Source of the DNA: Monodelphis domestica
Lineage: Eukaryota; Chordata; Mammalia; Didelphimorphia; Didelphidae
Assembly (NCBI RefSeq): GCF_027887165.1
Contig: NC_077232.1
Coordinates: forward strand, 18,368,755 to 18,432,754
Length of the DNA: 64,000 nt
Direction of reading: 5' to 3'
Of this stretch, positions 1 to 9,897 are shown one piece after another. The notes beneath the pieces are model-generated. The model was given only the letters and a program-made list of their open reading frames with translations, was not told the DNA's origin and ran no database searches. Made by a program: the position numbers and the translations under genes. The first letter of the stretch is position 1; the number at the start of each line of letters is the position of its first letter.

Positions 1-21
1 CTGAGAGAGGTGATGCTATTT

Positions 22-96
22 ATATTCTTTTATATATATATATTTCATATATATATATTTCATATATATATATATAAGATGATCATATATATGATC
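22..96. repeat. AT-rich (TA)n microsatellite
   Basis: Long TA runs broken by short interruptions. The duplicate copy at about 31990-32010 lacks the expansion, so the repeat grew after the A/A' duplication or was lost from A'. Confidence 0.85.
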
Positions 97-256
97 ATCT
101 TAGAGTACATCTGAAAATTTTATTCAGTCCAGGATGTGACATCTTGGGAAGAAGAATAAGACTTGGAGAATCCACAGAGAAAATCTACTGTAGACTATTT
201 CATATGAGCATCAATAAGAGCACATATTCATCTAGGAGAAGGAAAATGTTGGTATG

Positions 257-1140
257 GGTGAGTAAAGTACTGTATTCTACATCTCATGGAAGAGGGAATA
301 CAGAAATATTCTGCTTAGCCATAGAATGCAGATCAGTGAATAATAGCTAGAATTTTGAGGCAAATTTGGTTTCTTCCAAGGAAATATTTTCTTAACAAAT
401 GGAGGAGTTCCAAACTGGTAAAGTCCTCTGAAGAATTCTTCTTCACCATATCATTCAAGTGGGATATCCACTTACTGAATGTGTTGTAGAGAATATCCCT
501 TTTCAGGAATGGATAAGGTTTGATGACTTCTGGAACCACCTTGATTCTACTTACTCCTCTATTCAATTCAAGATTTTTCCCTGGACCTTTGGTACCTGAC
601 CTGATATATATATATAAAACCAACCATTGCATCCAGGTCCCTGAGGCCCTATTGAGGTATATCACTTTTACCTTTTGTTTTCATCTGTCTATAACCTCAT
701 ATGCCATTAAGAATATGGAATGTAAAATATGAAAAAATATAATATTCTACCAGTCTCTCAACACATTTGAAATTAAATAGCAAATAATGAGAATATTCAG
801 GTTTATTTTTAAAATATCAATATCCTTCTTTATCAAAATTGTGAAGACAACTTATGTATTAGTATTTATTATTTATAATGTTAATGAAGGGCAGGATCTA
901 TGACTTTTGGTCTTTGATTTCCTAGTCCTTAACATGTTTGCTTCTTAGAAGATAAATGAAAAAAAAACAAATTTATTAAGTAATTAGTTTGTACCATGCA
1001 CTATGTTTAGCAGTAAGAAAATAAATACTAAATCATGATACTTCCTAATTTCAAGGAGTTTATTATTTTATAAGCAGTTTGGTCAGATAGAGGTTGGAAA
1101 TCTGAAGATGAAGTCAAGAAGTCCTGAATTTGAAACTAAA
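257..1140. other. Unit A-specific stretch, no gene recognised
   Basis: The flanking sequence on both sides matches A', but here A and A' carry different DNA (A' has about 1.8 kb at 32165-33990). A 110-codon minus-strand open frame (333-665) resembles nothing I can name. It may be retrovirus-derived because retroviral relics adjoin it, but I cannot support a family assignment. Confidence 0.4.
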
Positions 1141-1339
1141 TTCAGTAATGTGGAGCTCCCATCACAGTGTTAAAATGGCACACTCTGCTTGATTTTTTTC
1201 TACATTGGTTTCGAGAATATTCTCAAAAAAGCTATCACTCTCACTAGGATTGCTCACAGAGGTATATTTTTATTGAGAATGTTTGATTTGTTAGGGATGG
1301 TATAGTCTGGATATAGACATCAATGTTATGAACCTCAGA

Positions 1340-3145
1340 AGAAGGATTTAAACTTCAATATAGGAATACTTCCTAACATAATTAATATGGTCAATATATT
1401 TGGTGAGTTACTATCCCACGAACTGCTTTGCTGTCTTTGGAGTTAGTTTTTTTTTTTAATTCCACAGAGACAAATATGAACAACACCTCAGATAACCAAA
1501 AGTGATTCCATGTATTACTAGAAGAGTGATGAGAAGCAAAAAAGAAATGCAAGCATTCTTATTTCTTAAAGGAAAATAAGAATAGGAAACTTGCTTATAA
1601 TTAAGATTGTGAACTATGGTCCCCATAAAAGATCCAGGAAACCTAGGGGGGCATTCAGAAACTGATGTGTCAGTGGTTAGATTCATGAGCTCTGAGATAA
1701 TTTGATTAAAACCTTCATTAAGGAAGAGGCTTCAATAATCTATAGGTTTTTATTGGTGTATTCATCAGACTTCATTTGTGATGGATTAATTCTAGATGAC
1801 TGCTCACTAGTCATTTTAATAGTAGTAAAGAAAATGGTTACATTAATAATTTCCTGCATGATCTCCTCAAGGGTAAAATTGTTTTTGGTCAGATTCTGTG
1901 TGTTGATGTTACCCCCAAAAAGGCTCATGGTAGTGGTACTATCAGACCCTATTTTTAAATTTTATTTTTAATTTATTTTATCTTTTTAAATATTTTATTT
2001 TATTTTATTTTTCTATTAGAAACATATATATATTTAATTAATTAATTTATAATATTTTTCCATAGTTACATGATTCATGTTCTTTCCCTCCTCTTCCCAA
2101 AATCCCCTCCCATAACCAACAAGCAACTCCACTGGATTTTAAATGTATATAAGACCCGATTTTGATAGTCTTCATGAATACAGTGGACTTGGTACATAAC
2201 ATAGACTCCTTTAGTCCTGTGGTCTCAGTCTATACCCTGTGGTCAGAGGGTAGCTTGCAGTTTGGTAAACTCTGAAGGAACAACACCAGTACTGGGTAGG
2301 CAAACTAGCCCTTTTTTCTGTTGGTAAAGGATATGACTTCATCCTAGGGGGACTATACATTTCATGTAATATTTTTTTAATAAAAATCATTCCCATAACC
2401 CATACATTTGTATGAGACACAAAACTTGAATTTCAGGGGACACTTAATTGCAGTGTTAGTGAAACAACTCATCTTTCGTGGGGTTTAACAATATATTTTT
2501 GGAGAAAGGTGTTGGTCTTTCTGATACAATGAAAAAAAGCCTACTTCATCTCACCAACATTCCATGGAGGAAGGTCAGTAATAAGTATCTCCAGGGACAG
2601 AAAGAGGGAGAGAGCATTTATATGACTCATTATGTATCAGACTACATTGAGAGTAGGCAAAAAATTAGCTGGCGTTATTATATTTGAAGTTCCAAAAAGA
2701 AATGAACATATTAACCGAAAACAGACCATTCATAAAACCTGTTGTCTCAATAAGCTTGGATCAGGCAATCTTGGGAACAGATCAACCACTCCTTTAAGCC
2801 AGATTATAACTAGGGTTTTCACGAGATTGAACAGAATTCCTATCAATAATATAATAGGTCAGAGGCATTTAGAAAGATTGCCAAGGTACCATTGGTCTTC
2901 AGTAACATTGTAGGGTACAATGAAGAGTGAAGAAAAGGTGTAGGTTTCCCTTGAGATCAATGAATTCAGGAGTATTTTTGACCAATCTTAATTCCAGTTG
3001 GAATGGTCAGGAGAACTTGGAACATGCTCCACCCCATAGGTGGCAATCTCCTGTGATTTTAAAAGTTCTTAATATAAACATAAGCTTCTCACTGGAAATT
3101 ATGCCATCATAAATCTATACATTCAGTCTGTACCATTGCTTAGGC
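1340..3145 (-). mobile_element. Endogenous retrovirus fossil, env-type portion
   Basis: Minus-strand remnant similar to 34200-35790 in A'. Its ends are also similar to the retroviral relics in C (13780-14880) and C'. A hydrophobic segment followed by cysteines at about 1470-1560 (minus strand) looks like the membrane anchor of a retroviral envelope. The integrase seen in C and C' points to a gammaretrovirus-like (ERV1) family. It is clearly broken in many places, and no LTRs were recognised at its ends. An L1 fragment (1950-2152) is inserted in it. It predates the A/A' duplication. Confidence 0.55.
1950..2152 (-). mobile_element. L1 3' end fragment, A-specific insertion
   Basis: An A/T-rich tract followed by the 'TTCTTTCCCTCC' and 'CAACTCCACTGGATTTT' landmarks is the reverse complement of the marsupial L1 3' region. 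A copy of the target, AGACCC, flanks both sides. The A' equivalent at about 34790-34805 reads straight through without the insert, so this short, 5'-truncated L1 arrived after the A/A' duplication. Confidence 0.75.
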
Positions 3146-4840
3146 TGGAGTGTTTCCCAATGTGGCAGTGAGCCATTATTGAATCCTTCTTGGGTTCAAG
3201 TATTCAACAAATTATGAATCTGTCATTCTTTGCACCTTGTACTCAAGAGCAGTTGTAGTTTTCAAAGATTCTACACAAATCTTTCCAAATGATTTCTCCA
3301 GTGTTCCCCTCCATTACCAATAAACTAAAACTTTGAGGGAAAGTGTCCTTGAAGGTCAGAGTTTGTAGGAGTTGACACAATTTTGGGGAAATAGTTAACT
3401 GGAATAATTTCAAATTTACAAATTTCTATCCTCATAATTGTCCTGGGATTTAACACATACATGAAAATATACATATTAGTATTTTACAACTGAGGAAATT
3501 GGGCTACATTCAGGATAAATTACTTGCCTAAAGTTTCACAGAAATCTCTAATTCCATCCCAAACCTTTTAACAAATTTAGTCATCTTTTCCCTAGGGAAT
3601 GATGAGGAAGTCTTTGAACTACCTAGGTTTTCTTTCATGGTCAGTATCACATTTAATGCTAACTATCACCTTTTGATTGTATTGAGGTCTGAGATTATTT
3701 TCTTCAATTAAAAAATAAATTAACTGAGACTTGGGGATGTTCAGTGACTTTGTCCATGTCACATATCTAGGAGGAATAGAATCAAATGTGAGTTAATGGT
3801 CTTGTCCAGAAACCTTTCTACCTCATTTTGCTAATAATATGCTAGGAATATACCCATGAGAAAATGGTCTCTGTATACTCATATTTTCCTCCCATGATCA
3901 GAGAATTTAATGGCTTGTTTTGTTCATGAGTTGTCAGCAGAGCTGTTATGTTTCTCTAAGGAACCACCAGTCCCTCAGAGATGCAAATCTTCAAGATCTG
4001 TATAAAGTCCCTGCTCCATCCCTAACTTTAGCTCTTGACATTGAAACATTTCACTCTAGGGTTCCATGCTTTGGTTCCAGTTTGTAGGTCTAATTCATTT
4101 AGTCATTTACTCATTGATCTAGTTTCTTTTGTGTTTCCTGAGGCTAAGTTGAATGGATGATAGGAGTGGGCATCCCTAACCATATTGTCATTCATGTCAT
4201 GGCAATGGCCAGGAGTGACCACTTTGCCACTCAGAGCTTTTTACCATATTGTCCCAGTGACTATGGAGAGGTTTCTATAATGGAATCACTTGGTTCTTTA
4301 GCTTGGAATTTCAGGGTCAAAACCTGAATATAAAATTCTTGACTAATCCTCTTCTTTGGTGTTCTAGCCAACTTTCTTCATATAAAGCCATATAGGTCCT
4401 AGAAATACCCAATCATAGACTCTAGGGTGTATGTAGACAAAAACAAAGCATTGTGAAAACATTTCTAGATCTGGAAGCAGGAAGAATTATTAAAAAAAGA
4501 AAAAAACTCTCTAGCTAATCCACCATTTCCCCACTGGTAAGTCAATTAACTTCTTCCATTTCATTATCTTGAAAATTGTTTTAGGGCTCCAATAAAATTA
4601 TGCAGGTCAATTTTTTTCCAACATACAAATGCTCTAAAAATATCTCCTGAGCATTTTCAAGTTCCTCATCCTTCAGTAACTGAAGGGGCCCTTTGAGCAA
4701 TGGTTTACTGTGCAATCCTAATGAAGAGTTAATTAAATAATATTGGTGATTAATATATTTTGTGCAAAGCATTGCATTAAATTTGTGAGCAAAGGGGGTT
4801 CATAATCAAGTTTAGGTGAAACACAGCCCTTGCCATCAAT
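3146..4840. other. Shared A/B flank, no gene seen
   Basis: Single-copy-looking DNA present in A, A' (35790-37520), B (18880-20600) and B' (58952-60230). No open frame is preserved across the four copies, which argues against a protein gene. No RNA gene was recognised. Confidence 0.6.
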
Positions 4841-4844
4841 GCTA

Positions 4845-5045
4845 ATAACTCACATTATATAGGACTTAAGAATTTGCAAAAGTTTTCTATCACTCTTCTT
4901 ATTTGAATCTACTGAGAACTATGTAAGATGATTACTATTATTAACCTCGCTTTTATAGATAAATTGCTGGAGGTAGATTGATTTAAGTGACTTTTCCATA
5001 GATATATTCTTAATAAGGATCTAAGGTGGGATTGAAATCTAGGAA
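4845..5045 (+). repeat. MIR/THER-type SINE relic
   Basis: The order 'cacattatataggactta', 'tttgaatctactgagaac', a 'cattattatcctcattttatag'-like block and a 'gacttgcc'-like block follows the MIR core consensus. Orthologous copies lie at 20600-20800, 37525-37720 and 60230-60470, so the insertion predates the A/B duplication. Confidence 0.7.
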
Positions 5046-5260
5046 GACTCCCGGAGCTGACAAGCATTGGGTTATACATGTATCATTGTTCAAAGCCTAT
5101 TTCTGTTTCATGCATATTTGCAGTAGAGTGATCTTTCAACATAAAAACCCTAATCATATCCATATTGAACTACATGATCGATGCTATGATTTTCTTCTGA
5201 GTTTCTGTTCCCACAGTTCTTTCTCTGGATGTGGAGAGCATTCTTGCTCATGATCCTTCT
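5046..5260 (-). repeat. L1 3' region relic
   Basis: 'GACAAGCATTGGGTTATACATG' followed by 'TTCTGTTCCCACAGTTC' and 'TGGATGTGGA' matches the reverse complement of the same L1 3' region that is better preserved at 21650-22735. The A' counterpart is at 37735-37970. Confidence 0.6.
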
Positions 5261-5724
5261 ATTTCTTGATATTATTATTTCTGAAATGATTTCCTTACAT
5301 GAAACTTTAATTTGTTTCTTCTTAATGTTTACCTCTTCCCCCTGGATTATTACCTTTGAATATAAGTAGGACAAGTCAAATACTTCCACCAGATTACCAT
5401 CCTTCAGACACTTGAAAATAATTTGAATATCAACTCATGCCCTGACCCCCATATTTTCTTTTTTCTAGGCTAAACACCAACATTTTATTCCAACAATTCT
5501 AAATAGTAAGATTAAAAAGTATTTCTCCATTTTGAAATTCTCTAGCCAATCAATGTACTTCCCAATGTAGAAAACAAACAACTGAACACATTGGTTCAAG
5601 TGTTGACTACCAAGTACCACATCTGCATGCCTGGTTAAGGTTCTTTGTTCAATATAAGGTCAAATTCCTTTTCTGTTCAGCCATATAAGTCACAAAGTCA
5701 TTGTGGAGAACCAATGTATTTAAG

Positions 5725-5995
5725 GTACTTCATGAAATTTCAAGAGACTGCTCTTGTATGTTGGATAGAACTGGATGAATAGAATTAAGAAGTCCAAAGT
5801 TGAAATTTATCCTCAGACACATATGAGGTAACCCTCAGAAAGTCATTTAAAGTTTGTTTGCCTTAGTTTCCTCAACTTTAAAATGTATTTATAAATAGCA
5901 CTTATATCTCAGGGTCATTGTGAGAATCAAGTAAGATCATGTTAATAAAGTGCCTCATATAGTATTTGTCACAAAATTGATACTATAGAAATGCT
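5725..5995 (+). repeat. tRNA-derived SINE (MIR/Mon-like)
   Basis: A 'TTGGATAGA' box, then 'CCTTAGTTTCCTCA', 'GGGTCATTGTGAGAATCAAGTAAGATCA' and 'AAAGTGCC' in the order typical of marsupial tRNA-SINEs with a MIR-like body. Copies lie at 21297-21560 and 38275-38530. The expected B' copy falls in a deletion. Confidence 0.65.
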
Positions 5996-5999
5996 CCCT

Positions 6000-6640
6000 A
6001 CATTCTCTTCACCAATATAGAATCTAGTTTTCATCATCTTTGGTATCAACTCCCTATTAACTGTCATCGTTTCATTGTAAATGCAAAGATCATTCTCCTT
6101 GTCACAAAAGAGAAGCAAAATCCAAAGTCAATGAATCTATTTTCTGTCATTCTTTTCACCTTTCTCACCAGCTTTGAGATTCAGATCATTTCCTTAGTAG
6201 AGTATATTTGTTTCCTTAAAAGACCAGCTAATCACTCCCTTCCTTTTCTTATCTTTAGCTTTCTATGGTTCCATCACCCAGTCTTGAGCTCTATCACACC
6301 TCTGATTATATTACTAGAAGGTAAGATCTCCTTTTGCACTTATCTTTTGTCACATGCTATTTTGGGGTACTGTAGATTTTTTTTTCATATCTAAGTCTGC
6401 CTAATTGAATTTTTTTCTCCGAAATTTCATTCTTGACATCATTTGGTACTTTTATGTTGAACACTCCAGAGAATTAGTCAAAAAATCCCATTTTATTTTA
6501 CCTCTGGCATGTGGGGTATTGACCACCCAAACCTAATGTGTAGGTCTGAACAATTCCTATTTTTTCTTTCTTCATCTATCTCAAACTTTAGGATAACTTA
6601 ATGAAATTCCTCTCATTTCACCAACATTACTAGAGCTATT
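6000..6640. other. A/B-shared flank, no gene seen
   Basis: Pyrimidine-rich single-copy-looking sequence with counterparts in A' (38530-39160), B (22735-23340) and B' (61010-61620). The only open frame, 87 codons at 6131, is not preserved in the other copies. Confidence 0.55.
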
Positions 6641-6643
6641 TGA

Positions 6644-6673
6644 GGGTTAGGGTTAGGGTTACCTTAACCCTAA
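6644..6673. repeat. Short interstitial telomere-like repeat
   Basis: Three GGTTAG-type units run into CCTTAACCCTAA, so TTAGGG and CCCTAA units meet head to head. The same insert is at 39163-39193 in A'. The aligned positions in B (about 23350) and B' (about 61620) lack it. Confidence 0.8.
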
Positions 6674-7080
6674 ATCCCATTTATTTTTATCCTACTCAAC
6701 AATTCCTCATCCCTTGTGAGAATCAGATCCAAAATGGAATTTCCATATGTTATTCCTTCACTTTTGAACTTCTAATGAATAAAAATTCCATCATCATAAG
6801 GAAATCAACAAGAAATAATAAAATGTGACTCCTGGTCAAGTGTGATTTGAGGTAGACAACTTCTGAGAAAATATCCTGACTTGAGATTCTCTGATTTAAT
6901 CTTCTATAATATTTTCAAGATATGACTAGTTCTGAATAGCATGTGATAGTCCTACTTAGAAGTATTAGGAAATTTTTTTCTAATGTTTCATGGTGGTCAT
7001 TTAAGTAAAATAGAAGATTTCTAAGGATTCCTGATGAAAAGACAAGACCTAAACAGTATGTTTGATATTCAAATTTAAAA
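6674..7080. other. Flank sequence, no gene seen
   Basis: Continues the A/B-shared flank. Nothing coding or structured was recognised. Confidence 0.5.
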
Positions 7081-7084
7081 CTAA

Positions 7085-7525
7085 AGAGAAGCACAAACAG
7101 ATAAATAAGAACAAAAAATTAATAGATTCAATAAGGTCAAAATGTTTATAGTCCTAAGTGGAAAGATATTATCTGTAACCCTTAATTTTTCTACCAGTAT
7201 TAGAGCAGTTAGAGAGAATATACATAGACAAAGGATATGGAAGTAAGCTGACTGTGATGACATGACATGCAAAAATACTAGGGGTGAAAAAGAGTATTAA
7301 ACTGAGAGGAAAAGGGAGTGGAGGAATAGGGTAAATTATCTTCTTTAAAAAGAGGCGCAAAGATATTACAATGGAGGGCAATATGAAGGTGATGACAGGC
7401 AATGTTTAAACTTTACTCTCATTGTAATTGGCTCAGTACAAGTAACAACCATACTTATTTTGATGTAGAATCCTACTTTAACCTTTGTAAGAACTGAAAT
7501 AATATTTCTACCCAGATATGTATTA
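7085..7525 (+). mobile_element. L1 5' region fragment
   Basis: The landmarks 'ACAATGGAGGGCAATATGA', 'CAGGCAATGTTTAAAC' and 'TCATTGTAATTGGCTCAG' match the L1 5' portion at 25240-25430 and 63540-63650, and the copies at 41160-41540 and 54655-55015. No ORF1 or ORF2 coding remains here. Confidence 0.65.
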
Positions 7526-7529
7526 TATA

Positions 7530-7800
7530 CCATTTATTAGAAAGAGTAGACAACCATTCTTCTAAGTAACCTATCCACATGTTGGCTGGCCTGCTGGTCC
7601 TTTCCTCTTTTCCCTTCACCTGCCTTCTCTGTTCCAACTTCTTCCTTCTTCATTCTCTTCCTACTTCTCCCTCTTCTCAAGCCCAAACCCTTGACTTTTA
7701 TTGAAGTACAACATGTACATGGATGCAAACCTGACGTACAGGTCAATATACTCAGGAGGGGGAGGGAATGAACTTCCTTGACACACCTTCAAAGAAGTAG
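7530..7800. repeat. 270-bp segment of unknown origin, present three times
   Basis: The same segment occurs at 41545-41830 and 55022-55262. The minus strand keeps an open frame of 69-107 codons in all three copies, with a basic stretch containing KRMKKEEVGTE-like residues. It also contains AATAAA signals on the minus strand. It could be part of an LTR or a non-coding repeat; I cannot name it. Confidence 0.5.
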
Positions 7801-7805
7801 GAGGG

Positions 7806-8791
7806 TGCCACGGTCAGGGTCCGGACTCACTGGTGACTGCAGGTTTCCTGACAGGTGGCAAATGATCAGTCAAAATAAATAACAAATGGAAGACAGCTTA
7901 ATCATTATGGCCATGGGACTGCTTTGCATCTGACAGCTGCTTAGCCATTCCCAGGCTTGATTTTTATTTTTATACCCATTTTCTTGGCATGCAGATTGCA
8001 TTACCTAACAGACATGTTCCAAGAGAGATAATTGGAAAAGTGATACATTAACTTTTAACAAATCACTTGATTAACATTCTATATTCTTATATTGTGATTA
8101 CAGACAGCATACAAGATACATCATTTTGTCATGGGTGGCTTAATATTGTCATTACCCAGTCAGAAATTTTGAATTTACAAAACAATCAAGGAAAATTACT
8201 TATTGCTTTTAATAAAATGGAATGATTAAGCAATAGTTCTTAAAAGACGATTCAAAAATCATATCACAATTCAAATTTAGACTGGTCATTTCTCAGGGTT
8301 TTTACTAGGGAGTTCCTGAGTTATTGATTTGTGTGATTGAGTCACTAAAGCATTTTGGAGCTTGGTGTACTTGTAGTGTACCTGTACGTATTGTATGGGC
8401 CTTTATGATTGATTTGTGTGCTGGCTTCATGAGAATAAGCTTCTGTGAGTGGGAAAGTTTTGGGCTTGGACTGTAGCTGCAGTTTTTCTGGGAATTATGT
8501 ATCTAAATAAAAGTTAACCCATGATAGTCTTTTGGGGATTCATTTTAAGTGTCCGATATTTTGTGTTGTTTTGGGGAATTAGGGTACAGGTGTTTTGCTC
8601 TTATATTATTTCTTTTGAGATAGGGGGAATAATAATCATGTCAATTCATAGGTAATTAGCATTGATGAAAGGGGTCATGTAAAAGGGAAAGAGTAGGCAA
8701 TCACATCTTGCCAAGGACCACTCTGTGGTCACCTCAGCTACCACGTCTGTCTTGACTCTGTCAAGGTGTCTTAGTCTCATGGCTCCCAGCA
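7806..8791 (+). mobile_element. Solo LTR, class II-like, unit A only
   Basis: The 986-bp insert begins TGCCACGG and ends CCCAGCA, so it has TG...CA ends. It is flanked by a perfect six-base repeat GGAGGG (7800-7805 and 8792-8797). Unit A' reads across the empty site at about 41835. A six-base duplication is typical of ERVK-type elements. Orientation is tentative, from AATAAA at 8506. It inserted after the A/A' duplication. Confidence 0.7.
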
Positions 8792-8799
8792 GGAGGGAA

Positions 8800-9655
8800 A
8801 CCATATATTAGAGCATAAAAATGCAAAAAAGCAAAAATAATAAATGTGACCTTTTCATGTATTTATACAATAAAATTATAATAAATAAGGGCCTGTAAAA
8901 GACAAATAAAAATTAATTGGAAAATAAATTAATAAATTTTTCAAAACGGGTATGTCAAATAGCAAAAAAGTGAAAAAGTGATAAATTTTGAAAAAGATAT
9001 GGCAAAACTGGGGCTCTAATGCATTGTTAGAGGAGTTGTGAACTGATCCAACAATTCAGGAGTGCAATTTGTAACTATGTCCAAAGGTCTATAAAACTAT
9101 ACATACCCTTTGATCACTACTGGGACTGTACAACAAAAAGATCTTAAAAATGGAAAGGAGCTACTTATATATTTATAGCAGCTCTGTTTTTGGCAGCAAA
9201 GAATTGGAAATTAAAGGGTTATCCATCATCTACATGAACTGAGGCAGAGCAAAATTAGCATAAGCAGATTATTGTATTTATTAACAGCAATTTTGTGCGA
9301 TGGTCAATTTTGAAAGACTTTGCTATGCTCAGCAATATAATGAGCTGGGACAATTCTGAGTAATATATAACAACGAATGCTGTTAGAGGTTAATGTAGAT
9401 CAAAACATACTATTTTTCATATTATTGTTTTATTTTGGAGTTTCGGTTTTATATGAGATTTCTTTTAAAACAATAACTAATATGGAAATCCGTTTTGCAT
9501 GATACCATGTACATAACCCAAATCAAATTGCTTACCATCTCTGAGAGTGGGGAAGGGAGGAAGCCAATTTGGATCTTTTTATTTTAGTAAATGTACATTG
9601 AAAATTATTACTACCTGTAATTGGGAAAATAAAATATCTTTGAGAAAAAAAAGGT
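8800..9655 (+). mobile_element. L1 3' end upstream of OR1
   Basis: Landmarks from the ORF2 end and 3' UTR are present in order: 'TCCAACAATTCAGGAG', 'TTTGATCACTACTGGG', 'GGCAGCAAAGAATTGGAAATTAA', and a terminal AATAAAA near 9630. The relic is also upstream of OR3 (41850-42885) and OR2 (27095-27975), so it predates all the receptor duplications. It is 5'-truncated and non-coding. Confidence 0.8.
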
Positions 9656-9741
9656 GAAGAGCAATACATGAAGTAGTTTCTATATGAAACTTGATGAGTT
9701 AATTTGAAATAACTGGAGTAATTGCTTTAACAACTAACTAA

Positions 9742-9869
9742 ATGCTCTCAGTCACTTTAATCTCTATTTCTACCTTTAACATAAGATATTTTTATGACTA
9801 TGTTTTATGTCTTGGAGTAACTGAACATGAAGTGTTAATAGTTCTGATCGTTACTCTTTTTCCTTTCAG
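9742..9869 (+). promoter_or_regulatory. Conserved intron end and splice acceptor of OR1
   Basis: A pyrimidine-rich tract ending in CCTTTCAG, with the AG at 9868-9869, precedes the coding exon. The same 130 bases are conserved at 42970-43097 and 28050-28187. Mammalian OR genes usually splice noncoding 5' exons onto one coding exon, and this fits. The open frame extends through this stretch to 9742, but that part is probably intron. Confidence 0.7.
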
Positions 9870-9897
9870 GAGAATGACATCAGTCTCAAATGACATT

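Noticed and set aside
6644-6673. A chromosome end or fusion point
   Set aside because: Only about three telomere units are present, the same insert recurs at 39163, and normal flank continues on both sides.
9742-9897. A longer OR1 protein of 366 residues starting at 9742
   Set aside because: A conserved splice acceptor (CCTTTCAG) lies within this stretch, 314 residues fits the family, and OR2 cannot encode the same extension.
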